The position numbers and the translations under genes are program-made. The notes under the pieces are model-generated. The model made no database searches and was not told the origin of the DNA. It saw nothing but the letters and a program-made list of their open reading frames with translations. Below are positions 35,771-44,129 of a DNA stretch of 64,000 nucleotides, piece by piece (the first letter of the stretch is position 1; the number at the start of each line of letters is the position of its first letter). The stretch is taken from positions 1,674,001-1,738,000 of the forward strand of contig CAWESU010000001.1 of NCBI GenBank assembly GCA_963811805.1. Reading direction: 5' to 3'. This DNA is from DAHUXN01 sp963811805 (GTDB lineage: Bacteria; Acidobacteriota; Terriglobia; Acidiferrales; UBA7541).

Positions 35771-38443
35771 TTATGGCACAGGAACAGGCTTCATATCGCG
35801 CCAGTTGGGGCCGGCCTTCAGTTCGACCAGGAGCGGCACGCGCAGCGGATGGATCTGCTCCATGCCCTGTTTGACGAGAGGAGCGAGGCGCGAGAGTTCG
35901 TCTTCGGGGCCTTCGAAAAGCAATTCGTCGTGGACCTGCAGAATCATGCGCGTGCGGAAATTCTCGCCGGCGAGGCGGCGGTCGATTTCAATCATGGCCA
36001 GCTTGATCAAGTCGGCGGCGGTGCCCTGCAGCGGAGTGTTCATGGCGGTGCGCTCGGCGAAATTGCGCAGATTGAACTGCGGCGAATTGATTTCTGGAAT
36101 CGGCCGCACCCGTCCGAACAGCGTGCGCGTCATTCCCGTCTTGCGCGTGTCGGCGACCTGCTGTCCGAGATATTTTTTCACGCCGCGATAGCGCTCGAAA
36201 TAGGCGGCGATGAATTTTGCCGCTTCTTTCTGGTCGATTTGCAGGTTCTGCGCCAGGCCAAACGGCGAAAGGCCGTAAATAATGCCGAAATTAATTACTT
36301 TGGCGGCGCGGCGATGCTCGGGGGTTTGCGCGAAGGGGGCCACGCCAAAGACTTCCTGCGCGGTGCGTGAATGGATGTCCTCGCCGCGTTGGAAAGATTC
36401 GACGAGCACGGGGTCCTCGGAAAAGTGAGCCAGAATGCGCAGCTCGATTTGCGAATAGTCCGCGGAAAAGAGCACGTTGCCCGGTTCGGCGACGAACGCG
36501 GCGCGAATTTCCCGGCCGAGGCTGGTGCGAATAGGAATGTTTTGCAGATTCGGATTCGAGGAACTGAGGCGGCCGGTCGCCGTCCCGGTCTGGCTGATCT
36601 GCGTGTGCAAGCGGCCGGTATGCGGCGAGATCATCTCGTGCAGGACGTCCGCATAGGTGGATTTCAGCTTGGCCAGCTCGCGATAATCGATCACGAGCTT
36701 GGGCAATTCGTGCAGCGGCGCCAACTCGGTGAGAATTTCCGCAGCGGTGGAGCGCGATTTGCCGCGCGTGCGCCGAGGCAGAGCGAGATTCAATTTGTCA
36801 TACAGCACTTCGGCGAGTTGGACAGGAGAATTGATGTTGAATTCGAATCCAGCGAGCTCGTAGATACGCTTTTCGAAGCCGGTGATTTCCTCTTCGAGGG
36901 TCGCGGAGATTTGTTTGAGCGTCTTGGGATGAATGCAAACGCCGGCGCGCTCGATGCGCGAAAGCACCGGCGCGAGCGGAAGGTCGATTTTCTGGTACGC
37001 GGCCTCCAGTTTTTCGCTTTCGATCATCGGGCGCATCAGGGGCGCGAGGCGCATCAGGAAGTCCGCGCGCTCGCCGGGCGCGCCGGAAAGCGTCACATTC
37101 AGGTGGCGGAGCACGACTTCGGCGAAGGAATGATTCGCGGTGGTCGGCCGCAGCAAGTAGGAATAGAGCTTAGTAGCGTGGCGAGTGCCGGCGACGGCGC
37201 CGTGTTTCTTTGAAGGGTCGGGAATCGCGAAGAGCTCGAACGTCTTGGGATCATGAACAATTTTGGGGCGGCTCGCATCGCCCAGCCAATCGGCAAGCGC
37301 GGTGAGGCCTTCGTTTTCCGAGTCATTCACCAGAGTGCGCGCGAAGCCGCTGCGGTGGGAAACCTCGATGGAGCGCACGCAGCAGCCGTAACGCTCCTCG
37401 TCTTCTTCGGCGGCATCCGTTGCCAGCCAGACGGCCACTTCCTGCTCGCGGGGCAGGCTGGCCAAAAAATCGCGCAGCTCGTGCGCGGAGGCGAAGGCGG
37501 CGTAATCGGTTTTTTCCATGAGGGTCGCGGCGGGAAGATTCTTAAGCAGCGACGTGAAACCAAGTTCCGCGAAAAGCTCGCGCAGCGAACCAACTTCGGG
37601 CTCCTGCAAGACGAACGACTTCAGGTCAAGATTGACCGGCACGTCGGTGGGAATTTGCGCGAGCTGTTTGCTCAAACGCACGAATTCGCCGTATTTCTGA
37701 AGGGCTTCGCGATAGCTGGCGCGCTTCACTTCCCCCGCACGGCGAATGGCTTCTTCGGCGCTGCCGAATTCCTGAATCAGCATGCGCGCGCCCACTTCGC
37801 CGATGCCGGCCTTGCGGCGTTCGCCCGGGGCCGGCTTCTCGTTGGGGTCGCGCGCGCCGGGAATATTGTCGATGGTGTCGCCCATCAGGGCCATCACGTC
37901 CGCGACTTTCGCCGGCGGCACGCCCATCAGCTCCTCGACTTTCTTTTCGTCGATGAGCAGATCGCCTTTGCTGGGATTGAAGATGCGCACGGGGCCGCCG
38001 ACGAGTTGCATCAGGTCCTTGTCCGCTGTGACGATGAACGTGTCGAGATTCTGCGCGGAGGCCTGGCGCGCGAGCGAAGCGATCACGTCGTCGGCTTCGT
38101 AACCGGCCAGCTCGACGATGGGGAAGCGCATGGCCTCGCAATAGCGCCGAACGAAGGGAAGCTGCACCGCAAGGTCGTCGGGCATGGGCGGACGCTGCGC
38201 TTTGTATTGCGTAAAAAGCTTGTCGCGGAAGGTGGGCGCGAGAACATCGTAGACCACCGCGAGATAGTCGGGCTTGAGCGTCTTGCTTTCCAGCAGGCGG
38301 CGCATCATCGTCGCGAAGAGATAGGGAACCTTAGTGGGCGTGCCGTCGCGCGTCTGCAGGCGCTCCATGGGAGCGTGGTAGGCACGGAAGATGTAGCCCA
38401 TGGCGTCGACGAGAAAAAGTTTTTTGCGGGATGAGGGAGTCAT
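35771..38443 (-). CDS. polA: DNA polymerase I
   Basis: An 890-residue repair and Okazaki-processing polymerase. The 5'-3' exonuclease domain (1-300) shows FLVDAMGYIFRAYHA, YEADDVIASLA, VTADKDLMQLV and GDTIDNIPG. The middle domain (about 310-500) has lost the proofreading motif: EVAVWLATDAAEED stands where a D-x-E pair is expected, so 3'-5' exonuclease activity is unlikely, as in Taq polymerase. The polymerase domain has motif A SADYSQIELRILAH, motif B RRAAKVINFGIIYG and motif C LQVHDELLFE. Length is normal. It may share a transcript with the rhodanese gene. Confidence 0.97.
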   Translation of the reverse strand: MTPSSRKKLFLVDAMGYIFRAYHAPMERLQTRDGTPTKVPYLFATMMRRLLESKTLKPDYLAVVYDVLAPTFRDKLFTQYKAQRPPMPDDLAVQLPFVRRYCEAMRFPIVELAGYEADDVIASLARQASAQNLDTFIVTADKDLMQLVGGPVRIFNPSKGDLLIDEKKVEELMGVPPAKVADVMALMGDTIDNIPGARDPNEKPAPGERRKAGIGEVGARMLIQEFGSAEEAIRRAGEVKRASYREALQKYGEFVRLSKQLAQIPTDVPVNLDLKSFVLQEPEVGSLRELFAELGFTSLLKNLPAATLMEKTDYAAFASAHELRDFLASLPREQEVAVWLATDAAEEDEERYGCCVRSIEVSHRSGFARTLVNDSENEGLTALADWLGDASRPKIVHDPKTFELFAIPDPSKKHGAVAGTRHATKLYSYLLRPTTANHSFAEVVLRHLNVTLSGAPGERADFLMRLAPLMRPMIESEKLEAAYQKIDLPLAPVLSRIERAGVCIHPKTLKQISATLEEEITGFEKRIYELAGFEFNINSPVQLAEVLYDKLNLALPRRTRGKSRSTAAEILTELAPLHELPKLVIDYRELAKLKSTYADVLHEMISPHTGRLHTQISQTGTATGRLSSSNPNLQNIPIRTSLGREIRAAFVAEPGNVLFSADYSQIELRILAHFSEDPVLVESFQRGEDIHSRTAQEVFGVAPFAQTPEHRRAAKVINFGIIYGLSPFGLAQNLQIDQKEAAKFIAAYFERYRGVKKYLGQQVADTRKTGMTRTLFGRVRPIPEINSPQFNLRNFAERTAMNTPLQGTAADLIKLAMIEIDRRLAGENFRTRMILQVHDELLFEGPEDELSRLAPLVKQGMEQIHPLRVPLLVELKAGPNWRDMKPVPVP

Positions 38444-38560
38444 AGATTACCCTGACAACTCAGGGCAAGACCTTCAGTATAACAAGAGAAAGGATTGCTT
38501 GCCGGGCGCGTGGCACGGGCCTCGGGGTAATCCGGAGAAAAAAATGCAAGGAGTGAAGCG

Positions 38561-38809
38561 ATGACGGAACCAAGCAGGGAAGAGCTATTGGCGCGCATAG
38601 CCGAACTGGAAAAGCAGGGCGGCTCGAGAAAAAAAGGCACGCTGGAATTTCGCGTGGGCGAGAAAGGAGGCGTGAGCGTCTACGGACTGGGCCGCTTCCC
38701 GGTGACGCTTTATTATGAGCAGTGGATTCGGCTGCTGGATGCCGCCGACGGCTTGCGTGAATTCCTGGAAGAGAACAAGTCCCGCCTGAAACTGAAGCCC
38801 ATAGAATAA
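38561..38809 (+). CDS. Small conserved protein of unknown function
   Basis: An 82-residue protein with an N-terminal coiled-coil-like helix (REELLARIAELEKQG) and a compact part GTLEFRVGEKGGVSVYGLGRFPVTLYYEQWIRLLD. I recognise this as a small protein common in bacteria of several phyla but without known function. It has a good AAGGAG site 7 bases before the ATG. It is divergent from polA and upstream of the LysE-type gene. Confidence 0.75.
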   Translation: MTEPSREELLARIAELEKQGGSRKKGTLEFRVGEKGGVSVYGLGRFPVTLYYEQWIRLLDAADGLREFLEENKSRLKLKPIE

Positions 38810-38902
38810 AGTGCTTCCGCGTCGCGACGCCTTTTCCCGCTGCGTCTTCGCGTGTCCGTGGGCATCAAATGGGGGAGTTGCTTGTTCGGGAGGCGGCTGA
38901 CC

Positions 38903-39556
38903 ATGACTGTGGGGCACGCGCTGTTCGCGTTTTCGATTGCTGCGGCGCTTCTGACCATTACTCCGGGCTTGGATACGGCGCTGGTTCTGCGCACCGCCGC
39001 CGTGGAAGGTCCACGCCGCGCCACTCTTGCGGCCGTAGGGATCTGCTGCGGACTTTTGTGCTGGGCGCTGGCCGTTTCGGTTGGACTCGGCGCGCTGCTG
39101 GCTGTCTCGCGCTTCGCCTACGACGTGCTGCGCATCGCCGGGGCTTGCTACCTGATTTACCTCGGCGCGAGAATATTTTTTCGCAAGTCTGCTGCAATCA
39201 TTGACGCGCCTGCTGTGGGGTTCGAGGGCTCAAGAGGCGCAAATTCGGACGTGAGCGCGCCGCGATGGTTCGCCCGCGGGTTTCTGACCAACATCTTGAA
39301 TCCCAAGGTGGGCGTCTTCTACGTCACTTTCCTCCCGCAATTCATTCCTGCCGGCGTGGGGGTCACATCGTTCAGCCTTCTGCTCGCTTCCATCCACGCG
39401 GTGGAAGGCATACTGTGGTTCATCTTGCTGATCTCCGCGACCAGTGTCTTTTCCCAATGGCTGAGGCGTCCGCGCGTGGCCAAAATGATCGATCACGTGA
39501 CCGGGACGGTGCTTGTGGGCTTCGGGGTCGCTCTGGCACTCGAGAAGTCGCGCTGA
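38903..39556 (+). CDS. LysE/RhtB-family exporter
   Basis: A 217-residue inner-membrane protein with about six hydrophobic segments. The N-terminus FSIAAALLTITPGLDTALVLRTA and GFLTNILNPKVGVFYVTFLPQF are the LysE/RhtB signatures. Members export amino acids such as threonine, homoserine or lysine. I start at ATG 38903, preceded by GGGAGG at 9 bases, instead of a longer frame from 38852. No regulator is adjacent, so the substrate is open. Confidence 0.9.
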   Translation: MTVGHALFAFSIAAALLTITPGLDTALVLRTAAVEGPRRATLAAVGICCGLLCWALAVSVGLGALLAVSRFAYDVLRIAGACYLIYLGARIFFRKSAAIIDAPAVGFEGSRGANSDVSAPRWFARGFLTNILNPKVGVFYVTFLPQFIPAGVGVTSFSLLLASIHAVEGILWFILLISATSVFSQWLRRPRVAKMIDHVTGTVLVGFGVALALEKSR

Positions 39557-39655
39557 GGCGCGTCAGAGGGCGTGGCTGGGCGGGGCCACAGTCGTCAAGC
39601 GTCCTTCCGGGCAGTTGCTAGCTAAAGCCATGCGAGCCAAATGAACCGTCCTTGG

Positions 39656-39682
39656 TGTAACTTACTGCCATTACGGTGCGTA
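39656..39682 (+). promoter_or_regulatory. Candidate ECF-type promoter of the sigma gene
   Basis: TGTAAC (39656-39661), a 17-base spacer and CGTA (39679-39682). The expected transcription start would fall on or next to the ATG at 39690, so the mRNA might be leaderless. The same TGTAAC-N17-CGTM layout precedes the metal-efflux operon (59877-59903, minus strand). Confidence 0.45.
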
Positions 39683-39689
39683 GAACTAT

Positions 39690-40307
39690 ATGACCACGAC
39701 GGGCAGCCCAAATCCGGAGGAGAATCGGTCAGGCTTGGCGGATTTGGTCGCCCAGGCGCGCGATGGCAGCCACGACGCCTGGGCGGAGATCTATACGCAA
39801 TTCGCGCCGGGAATTTTCCGCTTCTGCCGCCGCGCGATGCCCTCGCGAGAAGACGCGGAGGACGCGACTTCGGAGGTTTTTCTTAAGGTGCGCACCAGGC
39901 TCGACCAATACGATGCGTCGCGGCCCTTCAACGCATGGCTCTATCGCGTGGCCGCGAATCATTGCTGGGATTTGCTGCGCCGCCGGCGGGTGCGGCAGGA
40001 CTTGGAGACCGGCGACATCGAGACCATGCCTCTGGAGCATCCCGATCCCGGGCAACTGGAGCAGCTGATCGCCCAGAAATCGCGCGAAGATGTCCGCAAG
40101 GCCCTGGAGCAATTGCCGAACCGAACGCGCATGGCGCTGACGCTACGATATTATTCGGACATGAGTTATGACGAAATTGCCGAGACGCTTGGCGTGCGGC
40201 GGGCATTTGTGGGCGTGCTGCTGCTGCGCGCGCGCCATCAACTGCGCCGCGCGATCGAGCAAGGAGCCGGGAGCCTGCGCCGCTCGGCCGCTGGGAGCAA
40301 CGCATGA
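39690..40307 (+). CDS. ECF RNA polymerase sigma factor
   Basis: A 205-residue sigma70-family protein with only regions 2 and 4. Region 2 reads DAEDATSEVFLKVRTRLDQY and RPFNAWLYRVAANHCWDLLRRRR; region 4 reads LEQLPNRTRMALTLRYYSDMSYDEIAETLGVRRAFV, a helix-turn-helix for the -35 element. It overlaps the following anti-sigma gene by ATGA, the usual pairing. A TGTAAC-N17-CGTA element in front suggests it activates its own gene. Confidence 0.95.
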   Translation: MTTTGSPNPEENRSGLADLVAQARDGSHDAWAEIYTQFAPGIFRFCRRAMPSREDAEDATSEVFLKVRTRLDQYDASRPFNAWLYRVAANHCWDLLRRRRVRQDLETGDIETMPLEHPDPGQLEQLIAQKSREDVRKALEQLPNRTRMALTLRYYSDMSYDEIAETLGVRRAFVGVLLLRARHQLRRAIEQGAGSLRRSAAGSNA

Positions 40308-41935
40308 ATCATTTCGACGAGATGACCGCGTTTCTGTATCTCGATGGCCAACTGGAGCGCGCGCAAGCATCCGAAATCCTGGCGCACACGGCGGAGTGCG
40401 GTGAATGCCGGGTGCTGCTCGAATCGCTGAAGAAGGAAACGCTGTGGCTCGAGCAGAGTTTGCAGGAAAAGGATCCGGTGCCAGCGCGGTTCATGGCGCC
40501 GGCCCGGCATGCGAATGTGCGCTGGGGTTGGGCGACTGCTCTGGCCATGGCCATAGCGGGAGTGCTTACGCTCTGGAACGGCGTCGTTGAACCTTTCGAG
40601 CAACAGCTCAATCAGGCGGGATTTAGCGGAGGCAATCTGATGACGATGCTCTTTTTCAGCGGCGCATTCTGGAAAGGGTGGTCCAGCGTGCTGAGCTTCT
40701 TCAGCTTCTTCGCAGCGGTGGCGTTCGGCATTCTGGCTCTGGTCTTGCTGCGAAGGGTCTGGGGGCGCAGCGCGGCGGTGGGGATGATGCTCGCGATGTT
40801 TAGTCCCGTTGCGTTGCTGCTTGCGTTGCTGTTCATGACGCCTGCGGCGCACGCCGGTGAGGTGGTTCATGGCAGCCATCTGAGCTATACGCTGCCGTCG
40901 GGGCAAACTGTCAATACGGACCTGTTTGTGTTCGCAAATTTCACGCGCATCGAAGGCACCGTGAATGGCGATTTGTTCGTCTGGAGCAATGAGGTGGAGG
41001 TCGACGGGCACGTTACCGGAGACGTCATTGCGATGGCACGCGAAGTACGAATCAACGGGCAAGTCGATGGGAACGTTCGCGAGTACGCGCAGACAGAATC
41101 CATCAACGGAAGCGTGGGGAAAAACGTGCTGGCAGCAGGCCAGGACTTCGAGATGGGCTCGAAGGGCAAGATCGGAGGAAGTTTGACGCTCGCCGGCGAC
41201 GAGGCAATGATTTCGGGAAGCATTGGGCGCGATATTACGGCAGCATTAGGCGATGCAACGATCGATGGCGCGGTCGGCGAAGGCGTCAAAATCAGGGGCG
41301 ATGATCTGCACATCGGTCCGGATGCGAACATCCAAGGAGCAGTCGCATACACCGGACGCCATGAGGCCGAGGTTGATGCTGCCGCAAAAATGGCAAGTCC
41401 GGTGGCGTTCACACATCGCAAAGAGGGACCGGATTACTCAAACTGGAGATATTACTGGCATCGCGCGGAGTTCTGGGGCGCAGCGTTTTTATTTGGACTG
41501 GTGCTGTTATTTCTCATGCCTGGTTTTTTTGCGGATGGACTGCGAGCCAGCAAGAAATTTCTGCCTTCGCTGGGATTTGGCGTGCTTCTCTTTGTTGCGA
41601 CGCCGATTGTCGCGGGGCTTGTTTGCATAACCGTCGTCGGGATCGGGATTGCCATTCCCACGGTTCTTCTGTGGCTTGTTGCTGTCTATGCGGCGCAGGT
41701 ATTTGTTGCCAGCTGGCTCGGAGAAATTTTACTGGGGCCGGCGGTGGGAACGGGCGCGCTGCTCGGGCGCCTGGCTTTGGGTTTGGCGATCGTGCATGGG
41801 CTCGAAATGGTGCCTTATCACGTCGGATTTTTCGTCCATGTCGTCGTGCTGTGGTGGGGCTTAGGAGCGATCGCCATGGCCGTCTACGGGCATTTGCGGC
41901 GCACGGCGGCTGTGGTTTCGCCAGTGACGGTGTAA
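40304..41935 (+). CDS. Membrane anti-sigma factor fused to a bactofilin-like domain
   Basis: A 543-residue fusion. Residues 1-40 carry the ZAS zinc motif H28-x3-C32-x2-C35 (LAHTAECGEC) of anti-sigma factors. Three to four hydrophobic segments follow (about 74-94, 110-184), then a repetitive right-handed beta-helix stretch (about 190-345: GTVNGDLFVWSN, GHVTGDVIAMA, GQVDGNVREYA, GSVGKNVLAAG, GKIGGSLTLAG, GSIGRDITAAL) like bactofilin or polymer-forming proteins, and four more membrane helices from about 388. The gene is coupled to the sigma gene (ATGA). I infer that the beta-helix, on the outer side, senses or builds an envelope structure and controls the sigma factor. Confidence 0.8.
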   Translation: MNHFDEMTAFLYLDGQLERAQASEILAHTAECGECRVLLESLKKETLWLEQSLQEKDPVPARFMAPARHANVRWGWATALAMAIAGVLTLWNGVVEPFEQQLNQAGFSGGNLMTMLFFSGAFWKGWSSVLSFFSFFAAVAFGILALVLLRRVWGRSAAVGMMLAMFSPVALLLALLFMTPAAHAGEVVHGSHLSYTLPSGQTVNTDLFVFANFTRIEGTVNGDLFVWSNEVEVDGHVTGDVIAMAREVRINGQVDGNVREYAQTESINGSVGKNVLAAGQDFEMGSKGKIGGSLTLAGDEAMISGSIGRDITAALGDATIDGAVGEGVKIRGDDLHIGPDANIQGAVAYTGRHEAEVDAAAKMASPVAFTHRKEGPDYSNWRYYWHRAEFWGAAFLFGLVLLFLMPGFFADGLRASKKFLPSLGFGVLLFVATPIVAGLVCITVVGIGIAIPTVLLWLVAVYAAQVFVASWLGEILLGPAVGTGALLGRLALGLAIVHGLEMVPYHVGFFVHVVVLWWGLGAIAMAVYGHLRRTAAVVSPVTV

Positions 41936-41967
41936 GGCTCGACTCTCACGCAGGTTTTTGCAAAAGA

Positions 41968-41997
41968 AAAAGGCCGGGAATTTTGCCCCGGCCTTTT
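41968..41997. terminator. Terminator between the anti-sigma and lipoprotein genes
   Basis: An 11-bp stem AAAAGGCCGGG/CCCGGCCTTTT with an 8-base loop; T-rich on both strands, so it serves both convergent genes. Confidence 0.85.
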
Positions 41998-42022
41998 GTG
42001 TTTTCTGACGGCTGATTCGTTC

Positions 42023-43543
42023 TTACGTGCCCGGAACTTCTCCGCGGATGATGGTGGCAATGATCGATGGCGAGCCGACTGAGCCGGTTGTGTTGAAAAG
42101 GAAGCCGCCGACAGTCAAAGACTGGCCATCGGTAAGACCGCCGATATTCTCCGGTATGAGATCCTGATATACGGTTCCCGCGGGTTGATTTGAGCTGGTG
42201 TCGACAACTTCAACTTGTGTGACTGCATTCACGGGCGCATCACTGAGCAGTGCGGGCAATGGACTCAGAATGAAGTACGGATACGGCTCGGTTGCCGAAT
42301 CGATCTGGCTCACGGTTGCTTGGAGCTGCGTTTGCTCCAGCGCCAGACGATCCGTGGTGAAAGTACCATTCGAAATACTGCTATTGGATGCCACGCGAGC
42401 TTCCACTTCCTGACCAATGATGACATCTGAGGTCGAGGCAAAGCTCAAGCCGGAAGGCAAGATGAACGAGCCGCTGTTGATGACATAGGAGGCTCCGCTG
42501 CCGATGGTGACGACGACCCCAGAGCCCGGAGGAAGGCTCGAGACCGCGGGGATCGTGTTGTGCACCACGATCAGGACGCTCGTAGGCGGAGTCCCGGTCT
42601 GGCCGACGATGGTGCCGCTGACCTGCTGTGTGTTGGCGGCGTCGTCAAAATCCACTTCCGCGGCGTCGAAAGTCAGGCCGTCACTTTGGAGGTCGACGAC
42701 CACGTCCACGACTTGGCCGGTGGCGATGCACGTAAAGTTGTTGGCAGTGCAATTACCGCGGGCAAATTCAAAAACCGTTGGAGTGGTCCCGGTGCCGGTG
42801 GTGGTAACGGTGAAGGATTGCCCTTGCGTCGGCGAAATAATGAATGTGTTTGCGCTGGCATCGACCGAAGTGACCTCGCCAGCAACAGTCAGGGTGTCGA
42901 GGGTGCTCAGTTGGCCGGTACCATTGGTTGTCTGATTGACGGTGACGGCGCCAGACTGGCTGAAATTGAGGGAAAGGTCCGACTGAATGATGTTGTTCAG
43001 ATTGACGTCAAACTCCAGCAGGGTTTGGTTTGCCGATGTAACGCTCAGCGACGGGAATGGCGCCGTAGACGTACTGGACAACGTTTCCGTCAGCGTGGTG
43101 ACCGTGGGATTTGTCACCGAACAAGATGCGTTGGCAGGGCATTGTCCCGTCGGCGTGGTTACGGCTGCTCCGCTGTTGTTGATGATGGTGAATTGAGGAG
43201 TCGAATAGGTGATGGTGAGGCCGGTGTAGGTTCCCACGGGAACCTGGGTCGTGGTCAGGAAAACTGAATTGGTCTGCAGTTGCGTGAGCTCGACGGTCTC
43301 GGGAGTCGAAAGGATCGAGATATCGCCGGGCTCAAGAACCGCGCCGGTAATGGTGACTTCGAATGAAGTGACGGTCACGCCGGCCGGAGGGTTTGGAGCC
43401 GCGTCGTGAAGCGTCAGAATCAAGGGGCTGGTGCCGGTGCCGCTGCCGCCAGTTTGCGTAAAGACAGCGTGACTGCAACCCGCCAGTGAGAAAAGAATTG
43501 CAATGACCGTGGCAAGGGTACCCAAACGTCGTGTTTCACTCAT
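42023..43543 (-). CDS. Lipoprotein with DUF4382-like and DUF5666-like domains
   Basis: A 506-residue Ser/Thr/Gly-rich protein with lipobox SLAGC near residue 22. The N-terminal part (LILTLHDAAPNPPAGVTVTSFEVTITGAVL, then VPVGTYTGLTITYSTPQ and LLEFDVN) looks like DUF4382, and the later repeats (TVAGEVTSVDASANTFIISPTQGQSFTV, QATVSQIDSATEPYPYFILSP) look like DUF5666-type small barrels. Two cysteines (CPANASC) may form a disulfide. Such proteins are common in Acidobacteria; no activity is known. The call of domain family is from memory of their patterns. Confidence 0.7.
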   Translation of the reverse strand: MSETRRLGTLATVIAILFSLAGCSHAVFTQTGGSGTGTSPLILTLHDAAPNPPAGVTVTSFEVTITGAVLEPGDISILSTPETVELTQLQTNSVFLTTTQVPVGTYTGLTITYSTPQFTIINNSGAAVTTPTGQCPANASCSVTNPTVTTLTETLSSTSTAPFPSLSVTSANQTLLEFDVNLNNIIQSDLSLNFSQSGAVTVNQTTNGTGQLSTLDTLTVAGEVTSVDASANTFIISPTQGQSFTVTTTGTGTTPTVFEFARGNCTANNFTCIATGQVVDVVVDLQSDGLTFDAAEVDFDDAANTQQVSGTIVGQTGTPPTSVLIVVHNTIPAVSSLPPGSGVVVTIGSGASYVINSGSFILPSGLSFASTSDVIIGQEVEARVASNSSISNGTFTTDRLALEQTQLQATVSQIDSATEPYPYFILSPLPALLSDAPVNAVTQVEVVDTSSNQPAGTVYQDLIPENIGGLTDGQSLTVGGFLFNTTGSVGSPSIIATIIRGEVPGT

Positions 43544-43806
43544 GGACTTACCCCATTTCTCGCTGCCGAGTCAATCCCTCAAGGCAGGAGTTCTAGTACT
43601 CATTGTGGCCTATCTGACTGGAGTTGAAAGTACTATCTGTGCGCGCGCATAGATAAAGAGTTAACAGCGGGTTGGAGTCGTACCGAGGGGCAGGAAGCCC
43701 AATGCTGCGCGGGATTTGCTGAGCTATGAGGAAGGTAAAGTGGCAAGGAGGACTGACCTGCGCCGGGCAGACAGGGGGCGCACTTTGCTCTAAACGCAGG
43801 ATTTAG

Positions 43807-44007
43807 CTATGTTTCTGACCGACGCCTCTTGGGCTTCGCAGGAACCGACCACGCGGGCGCATCACTCGCCGGAAACGACTCGCGCGAGGCTTCGTCGACC
43901 GAGTCGTTCGCGTCCTCCTGGCTATCTTGTTCTTCGGGCTTTTCCTTTGCCTGACGCGGCGCGACTGCCGATCGTTCACCGAAGTTCTGTTTCTTCGCGG
44001 AATCCAT
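43807..44007 (-). CDS. Small acidic protein with the SFPASD motif
   Basis: A 66-residue, highly charged and probably disordered protein. Near its C-terminus it has VDEASRESFPASDAPAW, a motif (DEAS-x2-SFPASD-xP-x-W) that I know from many short bacterial proteins of unknown role. ATG 44007 is preceded by AAGGA at 8 bases; upstream ATG 44061 and GTG 44076 lack a ribosome site. It lies downstream of kbl on the same strand, about 120 bases away. Confidence 0.65.
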   Translation of the reverse strand: MDSAKKQNFGERSAVAPRQAKEKPEEQDSQEDANDSVDEASRESFPASDAPAWSVPAKPKRRRSET

Positions 44008-44129
44008 GACGGCGGTCCTTTGATTCTGGAAATCAGAAGCGGGCGGGCCAGCAACCTTCATGATCGCACAATCCACGCGCAGAGTAAACCGGCCGGCTGC
44101 CCCTGCGGGAGCATCGCTGCAAGTGCGCG

